Shown in pieces: positions 1 through 7,201 of a stretch of DNA of 64,000 nucleotides. Made by a program: the position numbers and the translations under genes. The stretch is from Solidesulfovibrio magneticus RS-1 (lineage in GTDB: Bacteria; Desulfobacterota; Desulfovibrionia; Desulfovibrionales; Desulfovibrionaceae): assembly GCF_000010665.1 (NCBI RefSeq), contig NC_012796.1:2757501-2821500 (forward strand). The letters run 5' to 3'. The notes under the pieces were generated by a model. That model was not told where the DNA came from, did not search any database, and was given only the letters and a program-made list of their open reading frames with translations. Each line of letters starts with the position of its first letter. Within the stretch, counting starts at the first letter, position 1.

Positions 1-13
1 TTATAAAACAGGA

Positions 14-104
14 TGGTGCGAGAGAGGGGGTTCGAACCCCTATGCCTTGCGGCGCCAGATCCTAAGTCCGGAAAAATGCATTTCCAGTTGAACCACTGTG
101 AACT
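14..104 (-). other. attL: displaced 3' half of tRNA-Leu
   Basis: Read on the minus strand, 68 down to 14 is the anticodon arm (loop CTTAGGA, anticodon UAG), variable arm, T arm (TTCGAAC loop in a perfect stem) and 3' acceptor strand plus CCA of a tRNA-Leu. It has no matching 5' half, so it is the host 3' part displaced by integration. The 16-bp core is 53..68. The sequence from 69 to about 104 still loosely resembles a tRNA-Leu 5' half (it shares CCAGTT and CCACT blocks), so the phage attachment site may derive from a longer tRNA copy. Confidence 0.85.
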
Positions 105-176
105 GCAAACTGCCGTTTTCAATGGAGAATAACCCTGCTCTCGCGTCAGCTCTGGCAAGTGGACTTCGGCCAAAAC

Positions 177-196
177 TTGGGGCAGTTTTGGGGCAG
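177..196 (+). repeat. Putative integrase arm-type sites, left end
   Basis: Two direct copies of TTGGGGCAG (177..185 and 188..196) lie between attL and the integrase start. The same word occurs twice, in the same orientation, just inside attR. Repeats placed at both ends of an integrated element, next to the integrase gene, are the usual arrangement of arm-type integrase sites. Binding itself is inferred. Confidence 0.6.
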
Positions 197-216
197 AAAA
201 ACCATGCCGCAACAAG

Positions 217-1446
217 ATGGCCAAAAAACTGTCGAGCAACTATCCCGGCGTCCGATTCCGGGAACATGAGACCCGGAAGGACAACCGCCGGCCTGACCGC
301 TACTTTTCCATCCGCTACCGCTGCCGCGGCAAAAACATGGAGGAAGGCATCGGCTGGGCCTCCGAAGGCTGGACCGCCGAAGACGCCAGCCGCATCCTTG
401 GCGAGATCCGCCAGAACATCAGGCGCGGCACCGGCCCGCAATCCCTCCGGGACATGGCCCGGGCCGCCCGGGGCGAGGCCGACGCCGCCGAAGCCGCACC
501 CCTCACCTTCGGGGAGCTGGCCCGACGCTACCTCGACTGGGCCAAGCGTAACAAATCCTCGTGGAAAGAGGATGAATATCTTCTGGCCAAACGCGTCCTG
601 CCCCTTTTCGCCCACCGCCCCGCCACATCGCTGACCCGTACCGACACCGAACAATTCCGAGACGCCCTGCTGGACGCCGGCGGGCTTTCGCCCATGACCA
701 TCAAACACCATCTTGTCGTCATCCGCCGCGTCTACAACTGGGCAGCGTCCACGCCCGTTGCCGACGATCCGGGACACATGCTTTTCGAAGGCCGAAACCC
801 CGTGTCCGGCATCCGCATGCCCCTCGTCGACAACGAGCGCATCCGCTTCCTGACCCGCGAAGAGGCTGACCGACTCCTGGAGGCCGCCGGGGAGCGCCTG
901 CCCGAGATGCACGACATCATCCTCCTGGCCCTGCTCACCGGCATGCGCCGGCAGGAGATCCTTGGGCTGATGTGGCAGGACGTCGACCTCGTCAACCGCA
1001 TCATCTCCATTCCGGCCCGCCTGACCCGGGCCAAACGAAGCCGCAAGGCCTTCCTGGACGAGGAAACGGCCGCCATGCTGCAAGCGCGCCGCGAACATGC
1101 GCAATCCCCTTTTGTTTTTCCAGGCGCCGTCGACGGCCGCCGGGACCCTGACCACGTCACCCGGCAGTTCGACGCCCTGGTCAACGGCATCGGCCTCAAC
1201 AACGGCGTCACAGACCCGAAGCATAAGGTCGTGTTCCATACCCTGCGCCACACCTTCGCCAGCTGGCTGGCCCAGGCCGGGGCGGACATCCATCACCTGA
1301 TGGAGCTGACCGGCCACAAGTCGATTTCCACGATGCAGCGCTACGCCCACCTTATGCCCGGGAAAACCCGCGCGATCGCTTCCCTGGTTTCGCGTCGCGC
1401 TTCGCCAGCTCCAAAAGGCGTTCCTCCCGGGTCTTCCGAATCGTGA
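217..1446 (+). CDS. int: Tyrosine-type phage integrase
   Basis: 409 aa. It catalyses site-specific integration of the phage into tRNA-Leu and, with an excision factor, excision. An N-terminal DNA-binding region (about 1-80) and core-binding SAM-like domain (about 95-180) precede the catalytic domain. Catalytic residues are visible: R244 in LLTGMRRQEI, the H341-xx-R344 pair in FHTLRH, H367 in LTGHKS and the nucleophile Y376 in MQRYAHL. Length is normal for the P4/lambda-like integrase class. ATG 217 has no good ribosome-binding site; the upstream ATG at 204 is out of frame. It lies immediately inside attL and points into the phage, as expected. Its 3' end overlaps the convergent gene at 1352..1678 by 95 bp. 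Confidence 0.95.
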   Translation: MAKKLSSNYPGVRFREHETRKDNRRPDRYFSIRYRCRGKNMEEGIGWASEGWTAEDASRILGEIRQNIRRGTGPQSLRDMARAARGEADAAEAAPLTFGELARRYLDWAKRNKSSWKEDEYLLAKRVLPLFAHRPATSLTRTDTEQFRDALLDAGGLSPMTIKHHLVVIRRVYNWAASTPVADDPGHMLFEGRNPVSGIRMPLVDNERIRFLTREEADRLLEAAGERLPEMHDIILLALLTGMRRQEILGLMWQDVDLVNRIISIPARLTRAKRSRKAFLDEETAAMLQARREHAQSPFVFPGAVDGRRDPDHVTRQFDALVNGIGLNNGVTDPKHKVVFHTLRHTFASWLAQAGADIHHLMELTGHKSISTMQRYAHLMPGKTRAIASLVSRRASPAPKGVPPGSSES

Positions 1447-1678
1447 CCGTCCACCGGGTCAGCAGCCACTCCACCAGATCCTCCCGGTAATAGGCCACGC
1501 TGTCGCCGACGCTCATGGCGTTTTTCGGCCCCTCGCGGCGGGTGTCATAGTTGGCCATGGATTCGGCCGAGACGAGTCCGCCAAGGAAGGTGCCCACATG
1601 CTTGCGGGCAATGACGGGCGGCAGTTCGGCCAGCAGGCGCTTGCGCATTTCAACGGCTTCGGGCGTCAACTCAGCCAT
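1352..1678 (-). CDS. Excisionase-like DNA-binding protein
   Basis: 108 aa. The middle (about residues 25-73) resembles an AlpA/MerR-type winged helix: a short helical segment, a turn, then an AYYREDLVEWL strand-helix that is common in excisionases and phage DNA-binding proteins. The C terminus is basic (RSRGFSRA end). It is the last gene of the leftward early operon. Its ATG overlaps the stop of the CI-like HTH gene by 8 bp, and its 3' end runs antisense over the last 95 bp of the integrase gene. Position next to int and small size fit an excision directionality factor. That role is inferred; an AlpA-like regulator is the alternative. Confidence 0.6.
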   Translation of the reverse strand: MAELTPEAVEMRKRLLAELPPVIARKHVGTFLGGLVSAESMANYDTRREGPKNAMSVGDSVAYYREDLVEWLLTRWTVTIRKTREERLLELAKRDAKPGKRSRGFSRA

Positions 1679-2114
1679 GGGAAACCTCCTCGCGGTTTTC
1701 TTCTTCGGGTATTTGTTCGCTTCTGGCCGGATTGGCCGGGGCGGCCGGGGTGGTCGACACCCGGTCTTCCGCGCCGACGATGACCACCCGCAGCCCCGTG
1801 CCCAGGCGGGCTTCCAGGGCTTGCTTCAGTTCCGTCACGGTCGGTTCCGGCGGCGGCGGCGCAAAGGCCGGCTCCTGCACCGGCCCCTTCCGGTCCGGAT
1901 CGCCCGTCAGATAGACAGGCCCGGCCCCGGTCCGAATCCAGGTCGGATTGAGGCCGAATTTCTCGTAGAGCACCACCAGCCAGGCATCGGGAATCGCTCC
2001 GCGCCGCTTGGCGTCGGATATGCTCGATTGCCTTATGTCCAGGCACAGGGCCAGGGCCACCTGGGTATGCAGGTTCGTTGTTTCGCGTATCCGCTCCATC
2101 GCCTCATCGAACAT
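1671..2114 (-). CDS. CI-repressor-type HTH protein
   Basis: 147 aa. Residues about 1-65 look like the phage CI-repressor N-terminal helix-turn-helix (QSSISDAKRRGAIPDAWL, then a YEKFGLNPTWIRTG stretch typical of that family). There is no obvious peptidase or dimerisation domain after it: residues 75-147 are Pro/Ala-rich with one short structured segment. The ATG at 2114 was chosen because AAAGGAG lies 6 bases upstream; a longer open frame extends further 5' but has no such signal. It is the second-last gene of the leftward early operon and is translationally coupled to the excisionase-like gene. It may be an antirepressor or accessory regulator rather than the main repressor, which I place at 5200..5682. 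Confidence 0.7.
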   Translation of the reverse strand: MFDEAMERIRETTNLHTQVALALCLDIRQSSISDAKRRGAIPDAWLVVLYEKFGLNPTWIRTGAGPVYLTGDPDRKGPVQEPAFAPPPPEPTVTELKQALEARLGTGLRVVIVGAEDRVSTTPAAPANPARSEQIPEEENREEVSHG

Positions 2115-2336
2115 GGCCGCTCCTTTGGTTGGGGGTTCCCGGCCCCGGCCCGGCCGCGCCTGCACCTGCGCGGCCGGGCCCTGGACCGGCGGAAACGGGG
2201 CTGACGAAACCGGTCCGCTCACGGGGCATTCCCCGCCCGTTCCCGATTCTCGGCGGCGGACAGTCGGCGTCCGGCTGGCATAAAGGAGGGCCACCGCGCC
2301 CTTCCCGCCGGCTTGGCATGTCCCTGCCACCGTGCG

Positions 2337-2438
2337 CCTTTGATTCCCCGCCCCCAGGCCGGACGCCAGGGGAGGTCCGGCCTGGAAAGCCCCTTTCGGG
2401 TTCCAGGTGGGGAGAGCCTGGAGGCGGGGAATCAAAGG
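2337..2438. repeat. 102-bp nested inverted-repeat element
   Basis: The 370-bp gap at 2115..2484 has no convincing gene. It contains a perfect 16-bp inverted repeat, CCTTTGATTCCCCGCC at 2337..2352 and its complement at 2423..2438. Nested inside is a perfect 11-bp inverted repeat (2354..2364 and 2375..2385), and then a smaller TGGAA/TTCCA pair. The element could fold as a branched RNA or DNA structure. It may be a MITE-like remnant, a structured leader for the downstream HTH gene, or a processing or termination signal. No T tract follows on either strand, so it is not a classic rho-independent terminator. Confidence 0.7.
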
Positions 2439-2484
2439 GCCTGCCCCGGGCGGGCGGGCCGTCCCGCCGCGCCCGGACTCACCG

Positions 2485-2988
2485 CTATTGCCCGCCGGTT
2501 TCCCTGGCCCCGGCCACGTAGGGCTCAAAACGCAGGGGATCGTACACGTCGGTCCGGAAATGGCCGTCCAGGAAACGGCCGATGAGCAGCGTTTCCTGCG
2601 ACGCATCACCCGACGCCGGCACGGCATCGGTATCCAGGACCACGCCAAAGGGACTGCCGGCCTCCATATCCCGCCCCAAGGCCTTGGGCACGACCAATTG
2701 CCCGGGCATAAAAATGTTGGGCCTTGCGTAGTCCGCATAGGCTGCCAGCAGCCGCGCGGCTTCCTCCTCGGGTGAAAGCGCCGGATTCGGGACTTCGCGC
2801 CGGTCGGCCATGGCCTGTATGAGGCTCATGGGGATTGACGCCAGCCCGACGGACAGGCTTCCCGGCTCTTTCCCGTCCTTCCCGGGCCTGCCGCCTTCCG
2901 CCCCCCTCTGCCGGGCCTCCTCCCGACCGTCCGTTTCCTGTTCCGCCCTGCCGGCCGCCCCATCCACGTTGGTTTGCAGATCGTCCAT
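2485..2988 (-). CDS. Hypothetical early phage protein
   Basis: 167 aa, not recognised. The N-terminal third is low-complexity and charged (Glu/Arg/Gly-rich, about residues 10-45). The C-terminal two thirds look like a compact soluble domain with PNIFMPGQLVVPKALGRD and a RFLDGHFRTDVYDPLRFEPY stretch. No membrane segment or nuclease motif is visible. The start at 2988 is preceded by AGGAGA at good spacing; the open frame continues upstream without another such signal. It is part of the leftward early operon, upstream of the nested inverted-repeat element. Confidence 0.6.
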   Translation of the reverse strand: MDDLQTNVDGAAGRAEQETDGREEARQRGAEGGRPGKDGKEPGSLSVGLASIPMSLIQAMADRREVPNPALSPEEEAARLLAAYADYARPNIFMPGQLVVPKALGRDMEAGSPFGVVLDTDAVPASGDASQETLLIGRFLDGHFRTDVYDPLRFEPYVAGARETGGQ

Positions 2989-3028
2989 TGCTGTCTCCTG
3001 TCGGTCAGTATGTGCAGCCACAATCGGC

Positions 3029-3136
3029 CTACCACCCTTCCCCATCATCGCCGGGCCGATGGTCCAGCCCGCCCGCAGCCGCCAGCCAGACCATGGCCGC
3101 CGGCCACGCCAGCGCCAGCAGAAGCCTCCAGCCCAT
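3029..3136 (-). CDS. Small single-pass membrane peptide (35 aa)
   Basis: 35 aa, about MGWRLLLALAWPAAMVWLAA followed by a short charged tail. It is one hydrophobic helix with an N-terminal Arg. The ATG at 3136 is preceded by AGGAGG at about 9 bases, one of the strongest ribosome-binding sites in the operon. It overlaps the 3' end of the gene at 3045..3347 in another frame. Function is unknown. Small phage membrane peptides can act in lysis control, superinfection exclusion or host modulation; nothing here decides between these. Confidence 0.45.
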   Translation of the reverse strand: MGWRLLLALAWPAAMVWLAAAGGLDHRPGDDGEGW

Positions 3137-3347
3137 GTTCCGCCCCCTCCTGCTTGCAGCGCAGCAGCGCCCGGCAATCGCCGGCTGCGGTCTCCAACTG
3201 CTCCACCAGTTCGGCCAGCGGCTGCGGCTCCAGCACAAACCCGGGGCGCAGGCTGCGGCCGTAGCGGCGGTAATCCGCCAGCAGCCGGAACATGAGGTCA
3301 TAGACAATGGCCGCCGCTGCTTCCTCGCGTTCAATCATCGCCAGCAT
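3045..3347 (-). CDS. Hypothetical early phage protein
   Basis: 100 aa, not recognised. Residues 1-70 look helical and well ordered (MLAMIEREEAAAAIVYDLMF, then an RRYGRSLRPG segment). The last 25 residues are Gly/Ala-rich, where the reading frame overlaps the 35-aa membrane peptide. Start 3347 overlaps the stop of the upstream 37-aa gene, suggesting translational coupling; the ribosome-binding site is only a weak AGGGGG. Confidence 0.5.
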   Translation of the reverse strand: MLAMIEREEAAAAIVYDLMFRLLADYRRYGRSLRPGFVLEPQPLAELVEQLETAAGDCRALLRCKQEGAEHGLEASAGAGVAGGHGLAGGCGRAGPSARR

Positions 3348-3444
3348 CGCGCCACCCCCTGGCCCGTATGAGCCATTCGATCGCAAAACAGGCCGCTCCG
3401 GCCAGGAACCACGCGGCTATGGCCGCCACTGCCCAATCCTTCAT
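3331..3444 (-). CDS. Small single-pass membrane peptide (37 aa)
   Basis: 37 aa beginning MKDWAVAAIAAWFLAGAACF, one hydrophobic helix of about 20 residues followed by a basic tail (IRARGWRD). Its ATG overlaps the stop codon of the 73-aa gene upstream, and its end overlaps the start of the next gene by 17 bp, so it fits the compact operon exactly. Function is unknown. It is the first of two tiny membrane proteins within 420 bp. Confidence 0.55.
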   Translation of the reverse strand: MKDWAVAAIAAWFLAGAACFAIEWLIRARGWRDAGDD

Positions 3445-3662
3445 TCCCTGTCCCCTTCCGGCAGGCTGCGTTCGATGCCGAAATACTGCCGTGGTTCGGG
3501 TTCTTCCGGCAGGATCAGCCGGTCCTGTACATGGCGCACCGCACCAAGCGCCCCTTTCACGGCCCGCTGGTTGATGCCTGAAAGGTCCGGGTGGTCCAGG
3601 CACAACTCCATCTTGGCGATGGCCACGGCCAACCGGCCGATGAGTTCAGGGTCCGCCGGCAT
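3441..3662 (-). CDS. Hypothetical early phage protein
   Basis: 73 aa, not recognised. Mostly helical and soluble (ELIGRLAVAIAKMELCLDHP, then a Glu/Pro-rich tail). GGAG lies 7 bases before the ATG at 3662. It is separated by 3 bp from the stop of the preceding gene and overlaps the following 37-aa gene, so it is a coupled member of the early operon. Confidence 0.6.
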   Translation of the reverse strand: MPADPELIGRLAVAIAKMELCLDHPDLSGINQRAVKGALGAVRHVQDRLILPEEPEPRQYFGIERSLPEGDRE

Positions 3663-3665
3663 AGC

Positions 3666-3845
3666 TCACTCCGTGAACATGTCCGCCCGGTCCAGCAGCG
3701 TCCGGGCCGCCGGCTCCCGTTCCTGGGGGACCAACCCATGTTCGAGCAGGTCACGCACGAGCCTGGCCAGCTCCCGGACCAGGGTCCGGCACCGCAGCGT
3801 CTGGGCTTCGGCCGCAGCCAGGGCTTCTTTGCGGACGTCAGGCAT
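3666..3845 (-). CDS. Hypothetical early phage protein (59 aa)
   Basis: 59 aa starting MPDVRKEALAAAEAQTLRCR. It is a predicted all-helical protein with an Arg-rich middle (RTLVRELARLVRDLLEHG) and an acidic end (DRADMFTE). The ATG at 3845 overlaps the stop of the CII-like gene by 8 bp and its own stop is 3 bp before the next ATG, so it fills the only gap in the operon precisely. That placement is the main support. No family recognised. Confidence 0.6.
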   Translation of the reverse strand: MPDVRKEALAAAEAQTLRCRTLVRELARLVRDLLEHGLVPQEREPAARTLLDRADMFTE

Positions 3846-4668
3846 CAGCCGCCCTGCCGTCGTTTAGCGCCTCGCCCTCGACCAAAAGCCGCCCGGCCAG
3901 CTCCCGCAGCTCCAGCCGCAGGCACACGCCTTCGCGAAGCAGATAGCCCATGGCCCCCATGATCCGCCGGGTCTCGGCCAGCTCGGCCCGGGAGAGGCGT
4001 CGCATTTCCTGGTACGTTTCCAGCTCCTTGCGCAGCTGCCCAAGGGAGCGCGCGTACGCCTCCCGCTCCCCGGCCCAGTCCCACGAGCCGGCGAGCCACG
4101 ACCAAAGCCTGCGCCACCAGGGCATCCGGGAAGGTTCCGCCGCCGCCATGGCGGCGTCCGTCCCGCCCAAGGGGGAGCGGTCAAAACGCAGATGTTTGGG
4201 CGCCACGGGAAAGGAGCCCCGGGCCTCACGCGCTGCCGCAGCCAGGGTCGCCACGGCCAGAAGCGCCGCTTCGGAAACCTGCCGGCCCTGGGACGGCGAA
4301 AGCGTGCCGCCCATGTCGCGCAACAGCTCCAGGGCGTTGCCGGCCTGGACCAGACCGCGTAGAAGCAGCCCCGTCGCCACGCCGGCCTTCCCGCTCCACG
4401 GCTGCGGCGGGTCGTCTCGCAGGCACCGCTCGTATTGCGCCACCAGCCATTCGATGAGCAGCGGCGTGCCTAGGGCTTGGCAGAAACGGGGCACCAGCGG
4501 CAGCGGGATGAACTTGTCCACCGCCGCCTCGCCAAACCAGCAGCCCACGGTCTGGCGGTTGCGGTCCATGGCCGTGGCAATGGCGTCCAGGTCCAGGCCG
4601 GACATGCGGCGCATCACCTGGATCACCTGCAAACACGTCGCGTCTTCAAGGGCTTGGCCGGGGTTCAT
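3838..4668 (-). CDS. CII-like phage regulatory protein
   Basis: 276 aa. Residues about 15-80 contain an HTH (MSGLDLDAIATAMDRNRQTV, then GCWFGEAAVDKFIPLPLVPR). Phage CII-family regulators have this layout, with the helix-turn-helix followed by a segment on fruitful lysogenic culture or growth-condition choice. The C-terminal half is helical and charged, with a tryptophan-rich stretch around residue 185 (MPWWRRLWSWLAGSW) and a likely coiled coil (about 205-265). GGAGG precedes the ATG at 4668. It is the second gene of the leftward early operon, after the Cro-like gene. A transcription-regulator role is likely; the CII assignment is a family resemblance only. Confidence 0.6.
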   Translation of the reverse strand: MNPGQALEDATCLQVIQVMRRMSGLDLDAIATAMDRNRQTVGCWFGEAAVDKFIPLPLVPRFCQALGTPLLIEWLVAQYERCLRDDPPQPWSGKAGVATGLLLRGLVQAGNALELLRDMGGTLSPSQGRQVSEAALLAVATLAAAAREARGSFPVAPKHLRFDRSPLGGTDAAMAAAEPSRMPWWRRLWSWLAGSWDWAGEREAYARSLGQLRKELETYQEMRRLSRAELAETRRIMGAMGYLLREGVCLRLELRELAGRLLVEGEALNDGRAADA

Positions 4669-4806
4669 GAAACAATCCTCCCGAAGTATTCGCGGTTTCC
4701 GCTTGCCAGGACGGCTAGGTACGGCCCATGGGCCACGGTTCCGCGCCCACGCTGTCGCGCACCATTGCCCGGCCGTCCTGTGCGGCCGTCCGACGTCTGG
4801 CGCGGT

Positions 4807-5079
4807 TCAGCTTTGGCGGATGCGCGACCGGCGTTTAGGCCCGGGTTTCCCGGGTTCGCGCGGTTCGGGCAGCAGCTCGGCCGGCACGCCCAGGGCGATC
4901 AGGTTTCGGATATGGTCAGGAGTGGCCCGCCGGCCGGCGATGATGTTGGAGAGCGTGGTTTTGGACATGCCGGCGTCGGCGGCGAGATCCTTGAAGACGA
5001 TGCGTCGTTCGATGAGCCAGGCGCGGCAGCGATCTTGACGCGTAGGGGTAATTGTGTGAACAGGTTCACAGTATTGCAT
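4807..5079 (-). CDS. Cro-like HTH repressor
   Basis: 90 aa. A small Xre/Cro-type helix-turn-helix: AWLIERRIVFKDLAADAGMS, then KTTLSNIIAGRRATP as the recognition-helix region, followed by a basic Pro/Arg tail. It is transcribed divergently from the CI-like gene at 5200, with 120 bp between them, so the pair forms the likely lysis-lysogeny switch. AGAGG lies 8 bases before the ATG at 5079. A perfect dyad lies within its first codons (5055..5070). It is the promoter-proximal gene of the early operon. Confidence 0.75.
   Translation of the reverse strand: MQYCEPVHTITPTRQDRCRAWLIERRIVFKDLAADAGMSKTTLSNIIAGRRATPDHIRNLIALGVPAELLPEPREPGKPGPKRRSRIRQS
5055..5070. promoter_or_regulatory. Operator-like dyad
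   Basis: TGTGAACAGGTTCACA is a perfect 7-bp inverted repeat around a central AG. It lies inside codons 4-9 of the Cro-like gene and 130 bp from the CI-like start, in the divergent control region. Size and symmetry fit a site for an Xre-type dimer. Which protein binds is unknown. Confidence 0.5.
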
Positions 5080-5199
5080 CGTGAAACCTCTTTCGGTCCG
5101 CTGTCAGGACGGGCAAAGTCCTGGTTGGCGAAAATGTATCCCTGGTTCCCGGACTAATGAAAAACGAGGACGCCTGTCAACGTTTTTCAAGGGCAAAAG

Positions 5200-5682
5200 A
5201 TGAATTTCGACGACAAAAATGACTTTGCTCAACGATTACGCCACTTAATCCAGTGCCTTAAGATAAAGGACACTGAATTCGCTCAACAGGGTGGCGTAAC
5301 GAAGCAAACACTCAGCGGATATTTAACGGGAAAAAGAGAACCCGGCCGGAGTACCCTGGCGAACTGGGTAAACGCTTTTCACGTCAACGGAACGTGGCTG
5401 CTAACTGGCGAAGGGGGAATGTTTTCCGAGGACTGTAATCAGAAAACAAACGACTTTCCTCAGGAAGAGATATCGGATAAGCTCACATGTGAGCAGCGCA
5501 ACATGCTCACCTACAAACGTCTTCAAACCGAGCTAGGCATGGACAAGCAGCGCATCGCCGAAGGCCTCGAAGCCATCGTGATGGGCAAGCGGCCCAGCTC
5601 ACGTAAGCCCGCAAAGGAGTACGGATCCGGCGAGGACGTTGGTTACAGTGAGAGGGGTGGGGATGAGTTGTTTGGGGGTTAG
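5200..5682 (+). CDS. CI-like phage repressor
   Basis: 160 aa. Residues about 8-70 form a CI/Xre helix-turn-helix (EFAQQGGVTKQTLSGYLTGK) followed by the FHVNGTWLLTGEGGMF segment typical of phage CI N-terminal domains. No S24 peptidase domain follows, so induction would not be by the usual LexA-like self-cleavage. The C-terminal ~50 residues (KQRIAEGLEAIVMGKRPSSR region) are encoded by DNA that is duplicated at 6390..6527. The gene is divergent from the Cro-like gene and is the left boundary of the AT-rich cargo island. The ribosome-binding site is AAGGGC, 5 bases before the ATG. Confidence 0.75.
   Translation: MNFDDKNDFAQRLRHLIQCLKIKDTEFAQQGGVTKQTLSGYLTGKREPGRSTLANWVNAFHVNGTWLLTGEGGMFSEDCNQKTNDFPQEEISDKLTCEQRNMLTYKRLQTELGMDKQRIAEGLEAIVMGKRPSSRKPAKEYGSGEDVGYSERGGDELFGG
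5514..5651 (+). repeat. CI 3'-end repeat, copy 1
   Basis: 138 bp inside the 3' end of the CI-like gene. It matches 6390..6527 at 122 of 138 positions by hand count, without gaps. The two copies flank the PD-(D/E)XK nuclease gene. Confidence 0.9.
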
Positions 5683-5704
5683 GGAAGGAAGATAATTTCG
5701 CAGA

Positions 5705-6349
5705 ATGCCAATCAGGACTTTCGTAATGGGTCGCCAAATCTCGAAAGAATCATGCGCCGAAGCGGTTATAAAGGGTATAAAGAAAGCCCAACGAAACTAC
5801 GAACAATGGTCAGGCGGTGATTGGGTTTGGACTGCTGCGGAATACATGTTGACTGTATATGTCGCCAAAGAAATTTATGCTATTGATGGCACTAAATATG
5901 TTACGATTGAACACAACGTCCTTCAGGCAATTAATGATGCAGGTGCGATAGCTCCTGGCCCAAAGCCAAAAAATGCTCGCGTCCGGGGACGTTTTGACAT
6001 TTTGCTCTGGTGGGCAAGTGAATATCCTAGAGCTGTAGTTGAAATTAAAAACCAGCCTTACGGATCAGACGTTTGCACAAAAGATTTCAATAGAATTGAC
6101 GAAGTGCTTAGAATCCGCAAGGAAGAAAGCAGCCTTGAATTTGGAATGTTCGGATTTTACACATCTGCCATAGGCAATTGTGAAAAATCTGCAACAGACA
6201 AAGTCGTCAACAAAATTAGAAACATCAAACAATTGGCGATTGACACTATAGGGCGCAATTGTAAAATTAAATTATTTCATTCAAAGATATACACGGACAA
6301 ACACGAGAGCGCTTGGGCAGCCGGATGTCTATTGATTGAACGTAGATAA
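5705..6349 (+). CDS. PD-(D/E)XK-type nuclease, cargo gene
   Basis: 214 aa. The central core reads RGRFDILLWWASEYPRAVVE followed directly by IKNQ. This is the D-(x)n-E-x-K pattern of the PD-(D/E)XK nuclease fold, with D and E-I-K as candidate metal ligands. An N-terminal helical segment (about 1-60) precedes it, and the C-terminal part is not recognised. Many phage-borne proteins of this kind are restriction or anti-phage nucleases, but a target cannot be inferred. It is AT-rich compared with the phage backbone and lies between two copies of a CI-gene 3' segment, suggesting insertion as cargo. ATG 5705 has only a distant GGAAGG; ATG 5726 is an alternative. Confidence 0.6.
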   Translation: MPIRTFVMGRQISKESCAEAVIKGIKKAQRNYEQWSGGDWVWTAAEYMLTVYVAKEIYAIDGTKYVTIEHNVLQAINDAGAIAPGPKPKNARVRGRFDILLWWASEYPRAVVEIKNQPYGSDVCTKDFNRIDEVLRIRKEESSLEFGMFGFYTSAIGNCEKSATDKVVNKIRNIKQLAIDTIGRNCKIKLFHSKIYTDKHESAWAAGCLLIERR

Positions 6350-6389
6350 AGAAATTTTTACGCAAGCACCATGCAAAGCTACTCAATCA

Positions 6390-6527
6390 CAAACACCTTC
6401 AAAGCGAACTAGGCATGGACAAACAGCGCATCGCCGAAGGCCTCAGAGCCAGCGTGATGTGTAAGCGGCCCAGCTCACGTAGGCTCGCAAAGGAGTCCGA
6501 ATTCGGCGAGGACATTGGTTACAGTGA
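6390..6527 (+). repeat. CI 3'-end repeat, copy 2 (gene remnant)
   Basis: An ungapped 138-bp copy of the 3' part of the CI-like gene, 88% identical by hand count. It lacks the HTH-encoding part and has no plausible start, so I read it as a remnant. An open frame runs through it (6415..6615) but carries unrelated sequence after the repeat. It marks the left edge of the inner cargo cassette. Confidence 0.85.
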
Positions 6528-6568
6528 TGCCAAAAAATTACAAATTTTGACTAACAAAGGACAGGCAA

Positions 6569-7201
6569 ATGAGCACGTACTCAGACATAATGTTACAACT
6601 TGTAAATTCTATTGACAAAATAACATCAGTATCAACGTATATTGTTTTTCTATTACTACTGATTGCCGGCATAAAAAGCGGTGTATTCAAAACAAAAAAC
6701 ACTAAGAATTTTGATATTGAATCCAAAAACGACAGCGAAGCGAATGCGACAGCACAACAAAAACTAGACAGCACTGCAGACGACACGAATAAACACAGAA
6801 CATACGAAGAAAGTAAACTTTTAGAATACTACACCCAGGCGCTCAACCAATCAAAAACAAGCTTTTGGTTCAGCTTAATATTTGCGTCATTAGGGTTTTG
6901 CATAATTGCCAGCTCTCCATTTCTATACAAAGAAGGAGGAGGACTTGACGCCACAGTAAAACTTTTATCAGGAACCATAGTTAGCTCTGTATCCTCCCTA
7001 TTCTTCATCCAATCAAAACGCGCTCAACAAGCCATGGTAACCTTTTTTGATAAACTTCGCTCTGACCGCTTAGCATTGGAAGCTAAAAATATTTCAAACG
7101 AGATACAAAATCCAGATTTAAAAGATAAATTAAAAACAATTCTTGTCTTAAACAATGCAGGACTTGACACTTCATCATTGCTTTCAGATTGCAAACTCTA
7201 A
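6569..7201 (+). CDS. Membrane protein, TRADD-N-associated TM type
   Basis: 210 aa. TM1 is at about residues 21-38 (YIVFLLLLIAGIKSG). A charged linker follows, then a two-helix membrane unit: QALNQSKTSFWFSLIFASLG (TM2), LLSGTIVSSVSSLFFIQSKR (TM3) and a following QQAMVTFFDKLRSDRL. This three-part signature resembles the CyanoTRADDas_TM family, predicted as the membrane partner or effector of nucleotide-driven conflict systems. The family match is from memory. AAAGGA lies 8 bases before the ATG. It is the first gene of a rightward AT-rich group (PRTase, DprA-like, FRG), though 236 bp separate it from the next gene. A membrane-damaging effector role is inferred. Confidence 0.6.
   Translation: MSTYSDIMLQLVNSIDKITSVSTYIVFLLLLIAGIKSGVFKTKNTKNFDIESKNDSEANATAQQKLDSTADDTNKHRTYEESKLLEYYTQALNQSKTSFWFSLIFASLGFCIIASSPFLYKEGGGLDATVKLLSGTIVSSVSSLFFIQSKRAQQAMVTFFDKLRSDRLALEAKNISNEIQNPDLKDKLKTILVLNNAGLDTSSLLSDCKL

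Noticed and set aside
40-1350. 436-aa open frame opposite the integrase
   Set aside because: The integrase on the other strand has the full catalytic set; this frame also runs through attL.
6415-6615. 66-aa open frame at CI repeat copy 2
   Set aside because: Only the duplicated CI tail followed by unrelated residues; no start signal.
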